The notes under the pieces: generated by a model
The model's database searches: none
The model's input: the letters and a program-made list of their open reading frames with translations, nothing else
Told to the model about the DNA's origin: nothing
Shown here: positions 35,001 to 48,505 of the stretch, in pieces
Position numbering within the stretch: position 1 is the stretch's first letter
How the letters are laid out: each line of letters begins with the position of its first letter
Translations under genes and position numbers: made by a program
From: Acanthaster planci
Lineage: Eukaryota; Echinodermata; Asteroidea; Valvatida; Acanthasteridae
Assembly: GCF_001949145.1 (NCBI RefSeq)
Contig: NW_019091363.1
Coordinates: forward strand, 1,304,387-1,368,386
Length of the DNA stretch: 64,000 nt
Reading direction: 5' to 3'

Positions 35001-36364
35001 ACTCCATTCGGAGAAAACACAGAAAACAAGGGAAACTCTCGCCTTGTGCTCGTATTGGATAAACCGTTGTACGTGCCAAACAATGGCTACAAACAATGGC
35101 TACATGCGTTGTTTGGTAATGACGCAAGCTACATTGAGAATTCTCATCTTGGCATGAACAGAAAAAAAAAAAAACCTTTTTAGCTTGTGATGAATTGAAC
35201 TCTGAAGACAAACGACACTGCGTTCGATTTGGATATTTCCATATTATTTTAACAGATAAACCAGAGAAACATGTTTTCCTTAGAGGTGCTCTTTAAAATA
35301 TGAGGCTCGTGAATTACAACATTTGGAAAGGTAACTCCACGCCGCGAAGAATGCATTCTTTTTTTTTCTTGCAAAATTTATTCATATTTGTTCCCTTCCC
35401 TAAGATTTCCCTGTTAACCGTGTCCAGCCTTCCACAACATTAATAGTTTCAAGAACGGGGGAGGGGTTATCATCAATGCATTTGACAGTGTGTAAGATGC
35501 CAAGAATTCTTATTAAAAAGATCTGCATTGTGAGGGTTCGTTTGACACATCATTCAACAACACCCCCGCGATCAACAACACGCTCACGCTGGGTCGCAAA
35601 ACTGGATTTCACGGGACAGATGTTTGGTCTCAGCTCCCCGTGTAAACAATGAGCGGCTCCCAACCGATTCCTCATGTATGACATGATCAAACTTTGCACT
35701 TGGGCTTGTCAGTCCCTGGCAGGTCGGCGAAATAGAATGGCAGGATATTTTGGCAGGAAATTAGGTCTCGAGGCTACCTCAAGTTAAAGGGCACGTGCCA
35801 CGGCTCCTCCTGTGTGCAGGAAAGTACAGCTCCGGCAAAATCAGGTTACTGGTGGGAATGGCTCGACACTTCTCAAGAAGTGTTTCTCAGCTGGGATTTT
35901 CACCAGCGCAAACATTTACTGTTCTCGGGTCATCTGCTTCCTGATGGCCGTCCAATCAATTCGTCCTGCCTGTAGACAATCTGTCTTCTGGTACATTTTC
36001 CCCTCCAAGCATGACCGCCTACTTCACATCCTTGCTTGCCCGCGTAAAAGCCTGAAACAACAAGGCGAGCTGTGGCTGCTAATGCGAGACACGAACAAGT
36101 GGTGAGATGATAAGAAATGACAACAGATCGGACGCAATTCCTCAGCAAATGTTAACCCAGTTTTACATGCATTGTGAAAATAGATTCCGTCCTGATGATC
36201 GTCCCTCACGATCAATGTTGCAAAACATGAACCCATGAGCACCCTCGTGATAATGGACCTGCTATGTTGGCGTGGAAGTCTGTATTAAGAGGGGCGTGCG
36301 TCCGTGAATTTAAGTACATAGTAACACTTTTGATATTGTTTTTGGTTGATCGCAATGACGTTTT
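32011..36364. other. Non-coding stretch, no gene seen
   Basis: The part up to about 32370 has the same GC-rich character as the DIRS remnant and may be its 5' portion. An AAC-rich run is at 33374-33396. The frame at 34325-34693 (122 codons) shows no motif. Around 34870-35120 there are repeated AACCCAAT and ACAATGGCTACA words suggestive of short inverted repeats, not delimitable by eye. Confidence 0.5.
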
Positions 36365-37129
36365 TATGGTGTTCTAAAGCTGACAGGCAAACGTCGTATC
36401 TGTGAGTTTAAACGCCGTGTAGTTCGAACGTCGTGTGTGTGAGTTCAAACGTCGTGTGTGTGGGTTCGAACGTCATGTTTGTGAATTGTAAACGTCGTGT
36501 GTGTGAGTTCGAACGTCGTGTTGGTAAGGTTGAACGTCGTGTCTGTGAGTGGTCAGGGCCAATTTCATGGATCATTAGCATGATTTTTTCCTTAGATAAA
36601 AACAAGATTACTACCCAAATGTCATATGTTGTATACTGCTTGTGATTGGTGTTCAGCTGATGTTCGCTTATCATAAGAAAATGACAGGGATTTTTGGCTG
36701 GTAAAATGTTTTTCCTGAGCAAGAAAATACTGATTCTAAGCAAATTTTGTGCTTAGCAGCTTCATAAAATTAGCCCTGACCACTCACAAATACGACGTTT
36801 AACCTGACAAGCATGACGTTCGAACTCACACATCACGAAGTTTGCAATTCACAAACATGACGTTCAAATTCACAAACACGGCATTCGAACTCACACATCT
36901 CGATGTTTGCAATTCACAAACATGACGTTCAAATTCACTGACAGGACATTCGAACTCACACATCTCGATGTTTGCAATTCACAAACATGACGTTCAAACT
37001 CACAAACACGACATTCGAACTCACACATCTCGATGTTTGCAATTCACAAACATGACGTTAAACTCACAAACACGACATTCGAACTCACTCACAAACACGA
37101 CGCTTGCCTGTCCGCTTGAGAACACCATA
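36365..37129. mobile_element. Fold-back element with minisatellite arms
   Basis: The ends TATGGTGTTCT (36365) and AGAACACCATA (ending 37129) are inverted. The left arm (about 36395-36553) is a tandem array of a 20-22-bp unit of the type GTGTGAGTTCGAACGTCGT. The right arm (about 36777-37105) is the same unit in reverse orientation (ACGTTCGAACTCACA-like), longer and with a 60-65-bp higher-order period containing CATCTCGATGTTTGCAATTC. The 220-bp centre is itself bordered by inverted GTGAGTGGTCAGGGC and GCCCTGACCACTCAC. No protein is encoded; the 218-codon frame starting at 36968 begins inside the array and is an artefact. Confidence 0.85.
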
Positions 37130-38730
37130 CATTTGTCCTTGAAAAATCTTAAAATGTTCTATGTTATTCTTGACAAACGAGGGTCCTGTTTTTGCGATGT
37201 CACTTCAAGGCATGTGCCACTTCAGCTGCTGTTCATTTTGGCAGAGCTTCGCATTGAAAATTGCGAACCACTACTTTGCTCACTGGAAGTAATTGTTGGA
37301 TTTTTTTTTCAAATGGGGTATATTCTACCCTTCATCAATGCATATTTGGGGCTTATGAAAAATTTACTAGCGCGGAACTCAAACCCACGACCTAAACTGC
37401 AAGATCCCAATATGAAAATGCCCATCTCCCCGACGCAAAAATCACATCTTGTGAATATTTTGCTTAGATCATTGCTCCATGGCCTACTATCATATACGAA
37501 GCTGACACAACAAACCACCAAAGAAAATACATTTCCGACGAATTCTGTTACAAGTGTGTCTGTGACAATGTTTTTTTACCTGAACTGGCATCGCACATGC
37601 CATAATTACGCATATTCGTATTGACACAAATCCCCAAAGCCTTAAAGTGGCAAAATGACTACGAATCAAGATTAAATAGAAGAAGCATTAACGAGGACTA
37701 CGTTTTTTATTGTACTGTATAGGCCCTTTAAGGCAATCGTAAACTCCGTTTATGACTATAGCCAAAGAAAGTCCCCAGTAGCACAGGATCCATGCCCTCC
37801 ATTGATGAACACCGAATGCTGAATTCGTCAAAACGAAAATACTGGGTGTAGTGACCGCACAGACCGTAGTCTCGATCGCGTCGGTCCAGGGAGACTCAAG
37901 ACGGCTAGTTGTACAAACAACCTAATATTAATCGATCCTTGTCCGTCTTTCTAGAAAAAAAAAAGAAGTGGACGCAAGCTCCTCTATTGGCGTAATTAAT
38001 TGAGCATTTCATATTTGACAGCTTGGATGATAATCATCGTTAGCAATGCAGTGATAAAGAGGCTTTTGGTGCGTGAAAAGTGGCATTGGATGTCACTGGT
38101 CTTACCACGAACGGGAAATGAATTCGGAGTTTGAGGTAATCTTGTTTTTTAATGCCAAGCTTTTCTCATGGCTCGTTGAGAAATGAATTGCTTGATTAAA
38201 ATGGGTAGAGCGTCAGCGATGATGGAAGTGCTCGCACATCAGGGATCATCGGCAATTCCACGGGTTTACGACGGACCTAAATGTTCTGAGACTTGCATTG
38301 CGCTTGTAAGAGCATAACTCTTTATTACCTTCCATTCACCCTCTTTCTCTTAGAAGCCCTGTCCACATTCCATATGCCGAAGCCATGCTGTCTACAGCTG
38401 TCGCAAAGTCCTGAAAATGTATGCCACTCTTTAAAAAGTTATGCTTGCCGCATACGAAGAAAAGGAATTGAGAGAGTCAGATTTATTTTTAAACCAGCAA
38501 AAATGGATGATTTGGAAAAATAAAAGGAGTGATTTAAAATATTCGAAGACATTTTATACAATGTAATAAAAGTTTAAATTATAGTTTTTATGTCTGACAA
38601 CAGATGAACACGTTTAATACTTTTAATCTTTCATTTAAAAGAAACGGGGTTCTTAAAGTGTAGTTTCGATGAATTTTCTTAGAAACAATTTTTCTACAAC
38701 TTTGTACTGTTCTTCAATGTATAAAAAGTC
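37130..38730. other. Non-coding stretch, no gene seen
   Basis: A weak minus-strand tRNA-B-box-like word lies at about 37379-37400 (AACTCAAACCCACGACCT in plus orientation), which could belong to a tRNA-derived SINE, but no A box or cloverleaf was convincing. Confidence 0.4.
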
Positions 38731-39205
38731 GTTTACATTCCTTTGTTAAATGCAATGAATAGTGCATTTTTCAAAATTTCTTGAACTATTCAGGCTTTTC
38801 TGGACAATTGAGGACGCTGTTGATAGGATGTCATTAAGGAAGGCACAGTTCAGTGCATAGGTTTTCTGTTCCAATTGTGAACCAGAATTTGCTTGCTTAA
38901 AACATTTCTGAGAAAGGGTTTGATGCTTACTTATTGCTATACACTTAAACAACAATAAGCCAGCAATGGCGAGAAAAGTTAGTCCAGCAAAATCTAAAAA
39001 AATGCAGGAATTGTTGTGAACAAACCTGTGTAACGTTGCATATTTCTTCCTTGGATGACATCACAGTTATGCTCATTAATGTGGAAATACTCATTAGCAT
39101 TAAAAACCGAATAGGCAGTAAAATGCCCTTTGAGATTGTGACACAAAAGTTGTAACTAAAGTTATTTGAGACACTGAGGTGCATTTTAAAGGTTTGTATT
39201 AAAAC
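38731..39205 (+). repeat. Dispersed repeat family R1, copy 3
   Basis: Matches 12679-13080 in order and orientation, with a few insertions: GTTAAATGCAATGAATAGTG, TTTTCTGTTCCAATTGTGAA, GGAAATACTCATTAGCATTA and AAGGTTTGTATTAAAAC. The minus-strand 160-codon frame overlapping its end is not considered a gene. Confidence 0.7.
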
Positions 39206-41890
39206 AATTTTACTGTAGGAAAAACAAGCCCACGCGTGTATGACGTGCATAAAAAGCAAACGAGCAATGAGAGGTAAGTTCGTGGAGACTGAAGCGCATT
39301 GCTCGAAGCTAAATGTCAGAACCGTTGGCGTCCCGTTTGTGTATAATAAAAAAAAATAAAGGGCAGAAATGATCAAGGGAGAACAGCTGGGTGCATCACA
39401 AAGACTTAACAATAGCTCTGAATCCACTTTCCTTGTCAGAGCTTATCAGTGACAGAGGGATATAATAGGGTCGGAGTTCGCTTGGGGCAAAATGAGCTAT
39501 GACGGTATGGTGATCCAACGACGGGCCTTGTATTCATCTGACATTTTTCACAAATCCATTTCCATCCACACACAAATTATTCACCACTGAGCTCATTCAG
39601 CAAGACAGTTTTGTTAAAAAATCGACTGCATACTCTAAAAACATAAATTGGTCAAAAATAACCTAGTTTTGGTAGGTACACGTCCAACCAATTGATTGGA
39701 TGTACACAATACCTACGAAGTATTAGCTGTTTTGACTTTTTTTAGTTGTTAAAAAATCTGTTTTCGATTTATAATCCAGCCAAATTTAAAATGGCAAAGG
39801 TAGAAAAATAATCCAGACCAGAAAAAGGGGGAAATACAATGAAACTATAAACATTAAGTCAAACATTAAGTCGATAATGATTTTGTAAGCAGGAATCTAA
39901 TATTATTGGCAACATCGAATTTTCTATACGTCGCCGTTCATAGACAATGAATCAAATAGTAGATAGGGAGCTGGTGAAAAGAAGATGAAAACCGCTGCAG
40001 GAATTTGGAAGACAGTTCTTCTATACTTTCTTTCTGAGCATATTGATTTCCTGTCGGAGTGATTCGGTCGCAAAAATTTGCCAACGGAAACTTGAGAATT
40101 TTTAGCCGGTAATTTGAATGGCTAAGGGAGGCCAATGATGCGGGTGCATGCACAGACAAGGTACTAGATCGCATGTCGACGAGCCGCCCACGGCTTCAGA
40201 CTTCTGACTGGTTTGTCTAAAAGTGCATCGATGAAATAGGGGTTTTTCGGACTATTTTGGAAAATGAAGTACAGCATTCGCTTCATGTAGCATAACATAA
40301 ACATTTAAAATCCTTGTTTCTACTTAACAAATAATAATTCATGACCATAATGGTGTATTCTTTCGTTAAAAAAATTAAGAGTGCTCTTTCGAGAATGTGT
40401 ACTAAATTGAATATATTACCTACCATATGAGCTCAAAATTGAGGCACATCTGCAAACCTGTGTTTCTTTAACCTCATCATCAATCTATCTAAGCTGAACG
40501 TGCAGCCAATTTCTCGCGCAGCGTTATTGCACGTATGTCTGCTCAGCACTGGAACTCATTTATGTGTTGAAAAAAGTAACACAGGAGGAACGTTTTGAAG
40601 GAAAAAAAACTTTGAATATTCGTAATGAACAAACTAAACTAAAGTGATGCAATCTTTTGAACCACACCAACTACTACAGTAATAAAGTGTATGAAAACCC
40701 AACTTGTTTAGCTTGGTATTTGCAACTATCGCATCATACAGCTTTAGTTCACATTACGGCTCCTGAAATATCCATAGATAGCTGCAAGAGGGAGATAGAG
40801 ACAATTTATTTTATATTGTAATATAAATATAATTTTAACACTTAAATTGCCTATATTTCACTTTGACCTTTGTGTATTAAGAGCAAGCACACTAATGGTC
40901 AATGATGCCTATATTACACTGATTGATTAATTAATCAATCTATAAAAATTGCGTCATGATTTGTATATGTCTGCATAGGCCTACTTTATTTAAATTGAAT
41001 GCAAAAAGTACGAATTTAAATCATAACAAATGAAAACGAAAAATCGATTCAGTCCGAGTGAGGATTAAAAATCGATTTTCTGAAAGCCTAATCTGTATTG
41101 TACTCCTTGAAACGTTATACACATTAAATTGTTTTAATGATGCAAATCGAAGTCGTATATGAATCATTGCAGCAACAAAATTAGATTAAGACGTCGTTCT
41201 TATAATCAGCTCCAAATGGAATTTATGTTTTACAAATTTGAATGCACATTTTCCAGAACTGTCCTTGAAAGTCAATAGCACTTTTCGAATATACAATGCA
41301 GGTATAGGCTTGCACCCAACACTGAATGAGAATTAAAGGACATTAAAGGTCTTAATGTGTTATACACAATTGGAGTTTTTCTGTAATTATTCAAAATTGA
41401 TCTATTTTGAGGTTTGTTATTATAGGTATCATTCCATTCCATTTCAATGGGAGAAAAAAAATCAAGAAAAACGCAAATCGTTTTCACCGCTCAACCCGCA
41501 GCTCGCGCTATTTGTCTTGGGAAAACTCCATAGACCACAAGACGTACCTTCATGAGTGCATGGACAATACACACCCCAGGCCTATCTGCTGCAGACGAAA
41601 GATTGACAGGCACTACCCCTCCCCCAAAAGCGTCCTTTTCAGGGCTTACCAGTAGAGACGTGGTCGGCAAATTTACCCTCCTCTTGGAGGTTTGTGTCTC
41701 GTTTTTCGACGAATAACGCCTTGAATTCGCTGAATAAACAACACTTTATCGTAAAGTAAAGTGTCTAGGCCTACGTCTAGTCGACACGATATCACGGATT
41801 TGCGGTTTGACGCGGTTTTTTAGTACGAAAACCCGGTAATTATTATTATTTATATTTTATTATATTATTTATGTTTTTTTTTCTCATTTT
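39206..41890. other. Non-coding stretch with one short palindrome
   Basis: An imperfect hairpin at 39671-39716 pairs GTAGGTACACGTCCAACCAA with the reverse complement of ATTGGATGTACACAATACCT. Otherwise AT-rich sequence with no gene recognised. Confidence 0.5.
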
Positions 41891-42222
41891 CCCTTACGGA
41901 AGCCCGTTACTGCCAATTTAAGGTATGAAAATACGTGTATCTTTTTATTGCAAAATAACGCAATTTCTTTGCGCAATAATGCAACAGTTCTACGGACATT
42001 TGGGACACGTTAGTCCACGTTACAAGAGTAGGATGCATGCGTATAGTACCATTGTACCATGCGGATTGTCCCGTGCAAACGTGCCCAAAATGTCCGTAGA
42101 ACTATTGTAGTATATTTTGCAAAGAATTTGCGTTATTTCGCAATATTATTGCATTATTTAGCAATAATAAATATAGATGTTTTTGCATAGTTCAAATTGG
42201 CACTAACGGGCTTCCGTAGGGT
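41891..42222. mobile_element. Long-TIR (palindromic) element CCCTTACGGAAGCCCGTT
   Basis: The left half (CTTACGGAAGCCCGTTACTG through TTCTACGGACATTTGGGACA) is the reverse complement of the right half, with TIRs well over 100 bp and about 75 bp of unpaired centre. The arms contain repeated TTGCGCAATA/GCAAAATAACGCAA words. No coding content. Related, weaker termini stand outside it at about 41822 and 42350-42368 (AACGGGCTTTCGTAA), suggesting nesting within an older relative. Confidence 0.75.
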
Positions 42223-45200
42223 GAAATAAAAACAAACAAACAAACAAGCAAACACAAACATGAAGTACGGCAATACTAAACCTCGTAAAGTTGAAAAAAA
42301 ATCCCCAAAATAATAACAATAATGAAAAATAATTAAAATATGTTGACACGAACGGGCTTTCGTAATTTAGTTGCTTTCAAGTGATATTTAGAGACTACCC
42401 GGCAGCTCCGTTTTTGATAAATGTTACCGATGGTATATACTACATTTATGTAAAAATTGTAAGACAGCGTTCAATAAAAATGCATCCCTCGCCCATTTTA
42501 CTCCTTATGGATTCGACTGGCCAAAGCAGAATGATCCATGGCTTACAGAGAGACATGGCTCCGATTACGGTTAATCAATTTGTTTTGTTAAAGAAAGCGA
42601 AATGAGAATAAATGAAAAGAATAGGCATTGTAGAATTTAGTCATCTGCATGCAAGAAGTAAAGTGTATCAGGGTCAAATAAAGCGTTCACATTTTTCTCT
42701 GGCAATAATTTATGGTGCTCTCTTTTCATCGTCACAAATTAATAGGTTTGACAAGCATGATCAATGAGACAAATGCATTACAATCTTTACAGAACAAAAT
42801 GCAATCTGACAATTTTATACAGAGCTGAAAGACAAGAAGAAGTGTAGGCTTCATTTCAGGTTGTCAAAGTTTGAAGTCGAATTTGTGTTAAAAGCTATTA
42901 TATAGGCAGTAGCTAGCAGTAAGAGCTTTGTCTCAATTGTATATCAGAGACATTTGAACTATAGCCGGCATAAGACTTGAAATACATGTATCAGCAACTT
43001 GTTCATCGAAGACCGGTTTGGGAAAAAAGTGACTCACACCAACGCAGATGCAAGCGTCTACTGGAAAAGATGACAAGATAATGGAGTTCCGGTTCCTCGG
43101 GCGGCGCCATCGCTTCACTCCTCGCGTAAACAGAGCACGTCCCTTTTTGCGTCAACGCGTAGAAGTTTGTTGCTAATGGATGGGTCTTGCCCGGATCTGA
43201 TAGACGAGCCAAGCACTTCACATCCCTTCCAGGATCTCTTACTTTATTGTTTGAGCTCCGGAACTTAAAATTCAGCAATAACCCCCTCGCACCAATGTCT
43301 TTTGGCAAAAGACTTCAATTTTGGCAGCGAGAACCTGAGGAGCTTTGCAAAGAAGACCCTTCTCAACTAAACCTCAAAGTCTTTAGGCCTCGCACAGGCG
43401 AGGATTTGAGTCTCCAAGTCAGGTATAGGATGGGACAGGATGATGAAATCCCGAACCTGCCGACCTTAGGGGAGAGACTTTTTTCTAATTTTGTAAGAGC
43501 AATCTAATACGTCGTGTACGACTACCTTTCCATAATTACACGCATTGCCCCAGTTGAATCTTTCTTTCCACATAGGCCTAATGGCTCCTGTCTGCTTTTA
43601 ACCCTTTATTCCTTTTCAACGCTCATCGTGTGGGGGTAACCCACTGGCCCATTCCCAGTCACAAAAGTCGAAGGGTATATACCCCATCTCATGTAATCTA
43701 CACTCTTTGCGCATTAAAGGGACCATGTAATCCTTTAATGCAGTTGTTGTAAGTGTTCAGTTCTTCTGTGTCCCGTTGAACCCAATTTTCTATTTTCATT
43801 TATTTTTTTCGCATTTTAAGGGCATTTTGAAACCCTTTTAAATTAATATGCCAGTGTGAATTAGCATATTTATGAGCATCGTATATGATGTCATGATCTA
43901 AGGAAGAAACATCAGTGTTACAGCTACATCTGCCCTTACATTTGTCAGAATTCACGATATTTTGTCAATGTCAGTTTTGTTCACTGTGGTGATTTGTTGT
44001 TGTTTGTTTCTCTTCGTGTTGGTACTCCACTGAGCAGTGCTTTCTCAATAATTTTCAGTGGGTAAATTTGGAGTTCACAATCCAAACAGAAAAGAACAAC
44101 GTCATCCAGTAATGACATCAACGTATCGGTGCCCCATTGTCAGCAAAACCGTGCACTGAAATGTTCCAGAAATAACCATGTACGTAAGTCTTATCAGTGT
44201 ATGAGACCAACCAAAACGAGATATCGGAGTAGTTTTCGCACCCATTTGAGAGGAGGAGAACAAAACATATTTCCTAATAGAATTCACTAATCGATATAAC
44301 CCTTCAGGAATAAGGTAAATTTTGTTTTCACTTCACTCATTACAGGAATGCCATCCAGTTTTGATTGAAACCAATGTGGAACATGGATAATACTTAATGG
44401 ACAGTAACCACGGTTTGCTTCTTTGTTTGTACGAACTGAACAAATGTAGTGCAGTATGGCTAAAGGTCCTGCCCCAGAACGTTGCTCATGTTGTTCGGGG
44501 ATATGGATATGAATTTATTGATACCCTCATTAAAATCGCATTACAGGCCAAAATTGTGCTTAATTATGCGCGTGACTTTAACAAGTGGATCCTTTTTATC
44601 GCCTGTATCAACGGGAAGCACGTTTGTCAAACCCCAAAGAAAGAACAACCCCACCCCAGCCAAGCTAAACAGCTCGTGTCTACACCGCTCTGCCGCTGGC
44701 TCTTAAGGGAAACATTTGGAAGTCAATGTGATTGGAAGGAAGGCGACTCTCTGTGGATTATTATTGGTAAAAACATTCATGTTAAGTGGAGCGAGGCAAA
44801 TCAGACTACATTTGCAAGGGTAATGCTACTTCCGAATGGAAACGAGCCCAAATGCCTCATTATACTGCACACTCTAGCTCTCCAGCCGAACCCAAAAAAC
44901 AAAACAAAATGAAACAAAACAAGCCAAAATAAAAACGACAACCGGATAGGCTGAAATTCTCTTCAACAACACCCTCAAATTCCACGTTGTCTTCATCATG
45001 TCATGACGGTTTTCTTTGCTGCCACCCCCCCTCTTTATTGTGTACCCACACAACTCCACAGTCTGCCCACAAGCGTGGCAAATCAATTGATGACCGACCG
45101 AATGCAAGTTAGTTTCTAAGCAGAGAGCGAACCATCTGTCCATCAATAAGAGATCAAATATAACGTTACTAAAAAAGACTTGGTATTTTAGAGGAGAAAT

Positions 45201-48200
45201 TTATGTACAACTTAAATGAACATGGACATTGAAAATATGCACAATAGACCAAACTAACTAATAATCTCACTAGTGGGCAAAATGGAGAGCATTATACATC
45301 AACAAAATCACTTTGATTTTAGTTGATCCTACACACTTGGAAAATTGCTCATCAAACAACTTTACTTAAAGTTTTGTTTCAAAAATGAGCAACAGGCCCA
45401 ATTATTAAAAAAATTAAATAATAACAGGTTCAACAAAACCCTATTTGAACTTTTCCTGACACGACCTCACCAAGGACACACTCTGGTAGGCAGTGTTCCA
45501 AACAACTACAACATCATGGTTTCCACAAATTATTTGTCTTTGCTGAGTGAGTACGCCTTAGTCCTCAAGTGTTTGTTTCTTGGAATTCTATGCATGAAGA
45601 TAAACAAACAAAACAAATGATGGCCATGAAAAAACTGTGGGCATATAAACTGAATAGTTCCTAATAAAACGACTCTACTAATAATGACGACGTAGGTTCC
45701 GAAATTTGACTGGGAACCGATCATAGGCTGATATATTTTCTTTGGTCAATGCAATTTATCTGTCGAAATTCAAACATACCCCCCTTTTCTTTTGTCCCAT
45801 CCCTTAAACATCTTTGTTAAAGACTATTTCTGAGCTAAAACGTTAGAGATTGATTTATGCAATACCCCATCATACCTCTACGTTATAAAATACGCATGCG
45901 CAGAAACCAGCAAATCCTCACCGCCAGCTGTCCACTTTTCCAAATCCTCACCATGCGTTAAAGCGTGCGCGCGTCCTATCCAGTCTTTATAATGGAGATG
46001 GGGTCCTATCCATAGACATCAGAAGAATTCTTTTGGTATCTATGGTCCTATCATACGAAGCCATAGCTGACTCACGCGCGCTTTGTTCCCCAAAAACCTT
46101 AGCTTTATAGCAAACTGGCTCACTGTAGTTACTCGGACTATATAGTGCCAACGAATAGCAAACAATAATAACTGATGGATGATAGATAGAAAAAATAGGA
46201 ACCAGGCGCCGATCCGGAAGGGGGATGAAGGGTCTAACTCCTCCCCGCTTTGAGACCAAAAAAAGAAAAGATAAAAAGGTAAAAAAAAATGGGAATAAAA
46301 TACAAAGAAATAACGAAAGTGTACAGAGGTAAATGCACCAATACCATTGTAAACAATGGATGCCATTTAATGTTCCATTATCTTTTCCCTTTGTCTGCCA
46401 AAATGAGACAACAAAAATCCACCCTGAATCCCCACCCCACTCCGAGGAAAAATTCCTGGATCCGCCCCTGAGAAGAGATGTGTTTTATAGACAAACTCTG
46501 GAACAAGTTTATTTTAAGCGCATTTTTTATGTCGCTATAACACGCTTTGCAATCCAAGGCTTGTTTCCTCCCTGGACGGAATGTACACTCGCCTATCCTC
46601 TTTCAAAAAAGTGACAGTGTAAACACACCCCTCCTTCCCGCGAGAAACAGAGGCACCGCTGACGAAAGCGTATACATGCATATTGACTTAATGAATTTCG
46701 TCATGGTGTATGGGTACGCTGTACACGGTGTGCCTAAGTCATTAAAGTTATCAGCGATGCAAGTAATCTGAGGAAGTCGATGTCAGTCTAAGAAAAAAAA
46801 GGAAGACGGTTTTGTCAGTGCAGGGTGATGCCAGACAAACACAAAACTCTCGTGTCCATGCAGTTTCATTCGCAAAATCTGATACCACTGGAAGCAATAC
46901 CCGGGCATAACAGGATCGCTCGTCAATTACTTTCTGACATAGCGTGAAATGAGCCCTTTCAAAATCTGGTCAGTCGTCAGTTTTCAATTCTAAAATTATT
47001 TTTATACTCGTTACTACCAGATTAGGCCTACTTCTACAAATATAAGTGACGTCTTTTATACATATGTGTTTGTTTTATTGTAAACCTCGGTGCAATTTCA
47101 GAGTAAATTGCAATCGTGCTGAAGTTAAAGAAATTAACAATCCCAAGTACATGTAATTAGCAGAGTGTAGAGTGTAACGATTCAGAATATGTGCACGATT
47201 TTCTATTGTCAAATCTAACCCAAGCGAATTTCACCGCAAACGTTTCATGAAGTCAAGCTGCTTCACTTGCCGCATCTACCTGAAATACATGTATGAATTG
47301 GCCTTTCATGGTGGTCGTCAGTGCACTGTGTCATAGACGTATCCAATGTGGGTGGCCTTGCTATATAAATAAACAAAGGGAGGTAATATTGAGCATTAAT
47401 GGGTTTGGGCAGATGGGGCATTCTACTTTCAGTTGCTGAGGATAACCGTTTTGGATTTCTTGAATAATTATAAGGTGAAGCCTTGACAACACGCCCACCC
47501 AACACTATGAGGAAACGGGCGAAAAAAAAACTTTTAATTGAACTGGATTGTGCTCGATAACGCAATGTACTATATGGTTAATGTTTAGTCTACAGTGACA
47601 GATAGGGGCCTATAGTTCTTAACTGTCTGAAATCACTCAAAAACACCCATCACGGCAAAAGAGCAAAAATGCTGAGTGAATCATGTCGTCAATAAATTAA
47701 CAAAATGAATGCCACAAATACATGTGGCCTCTGTCGTACTCTTATTTTGAAAGTATCTCCAAACATTATCTATTTAATAATACACACGAAAACCCCACGA
47801 AACAAAAAAGTCCAATTTGCTCTATGGGTCAAAAACAAACCTCCGAAAATAACTCAACAAAAAACATCTAGGAAATAACAGAAAAAGAACACTTAATACT
47901 GAAATTCGCGTGACCCCTTACGAAGAGCATTTAAAACCAGAATTTTGTAAATGGCTCTCCTGCCAAAATCCAGCAGCTTTGAGAAAATACAAGCAGCCCT
48001 TTTTCCTGATACGCTTTGGCCCTGTTGATTTAAACTCTGCCGAGAGAGAATTACCGAATCGATTGCTTTCAACTGTATTGTATTTCGCGTCTACACCCAT
48101 GCCATCAATTTACTTCAAAGCTCAAGCCAAGCGTTGTCATCTCTAATTACAGGGCCCGTCCAATTAAATTGAGTTGAGTTCCAAATTAGGGGCCAAAAAA

Positions 48201-48372
48201 AGCTGTAAGCTTATCCCATCTTCAAAACAACTACTGTATATTATGCTGAACAAAGGATTTGAATAATCCCTCCGCTACTTCCAGGTTACCCGTCTAGAGC
48301 CTTTGGCTGTGCAGTATGCATTACACATGCAAAGACTGTTCTACCATGAAATAGAAAAACAAAGTAAATGTC
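42223..48372. other. Non-coding stretch, no gene seen
   Basis: An (AAAC)n run lies at about 42230-42255. The longest frame, 171 codons at 44397-44912, has no recognised motif, no membrane segment and no neighbour support; I treat it as a chance frame. The sequence at about 43700-43920 weakly resembles family R1. Confidence 0.5.
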
Positions 48373-48505
48373 GGTTCATACTTGGCGCGAAATTTGACAC
48401 AAACGCAGAACAAATATCGCAATGCGAATTCGTAAAAGTTAACACATTCCAACTTGAGCGAAATTTCTCTGCAAGTCTTTTATGATGTCAAATTCGTTTC
48501 CATTT
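48373..48505 (+). repeat. Dispersed repeat GGTTCATACTTGGCGCGAA, copy 1
   Basis: Shares GGTTCATACTTGGCGCGAA with 50818-50965, followed in both by AATTCG-like, GTTAACACATT/GTTGAACATGTT, a CAACTTGAG/CAACTGGGG block and ATGATGTCAAA or GTGACGTCAAA. No coding content. Confidence 0.6.

Noticed and set aside
36968-37624. 218-codon plus-strand frame
   Set aside because: It starts inside the minisatellite arm of the fold-back element, whose repeat unit lacks stops in that frame; no domain or composition typical of protein.
38945-39427. 160-codon minus-strand frame with hydrophobic patches
   Set aside because: Lies mostly in dispersed repeat R1, and the other copies of R1 do not preserve the frame.
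44397-44912. 171-codon plus-strand frame
   Set aside because: No motif, no membrane or signal segment, no supporting neighbour; a single frame of this length is plausible by chance in 64 kb.
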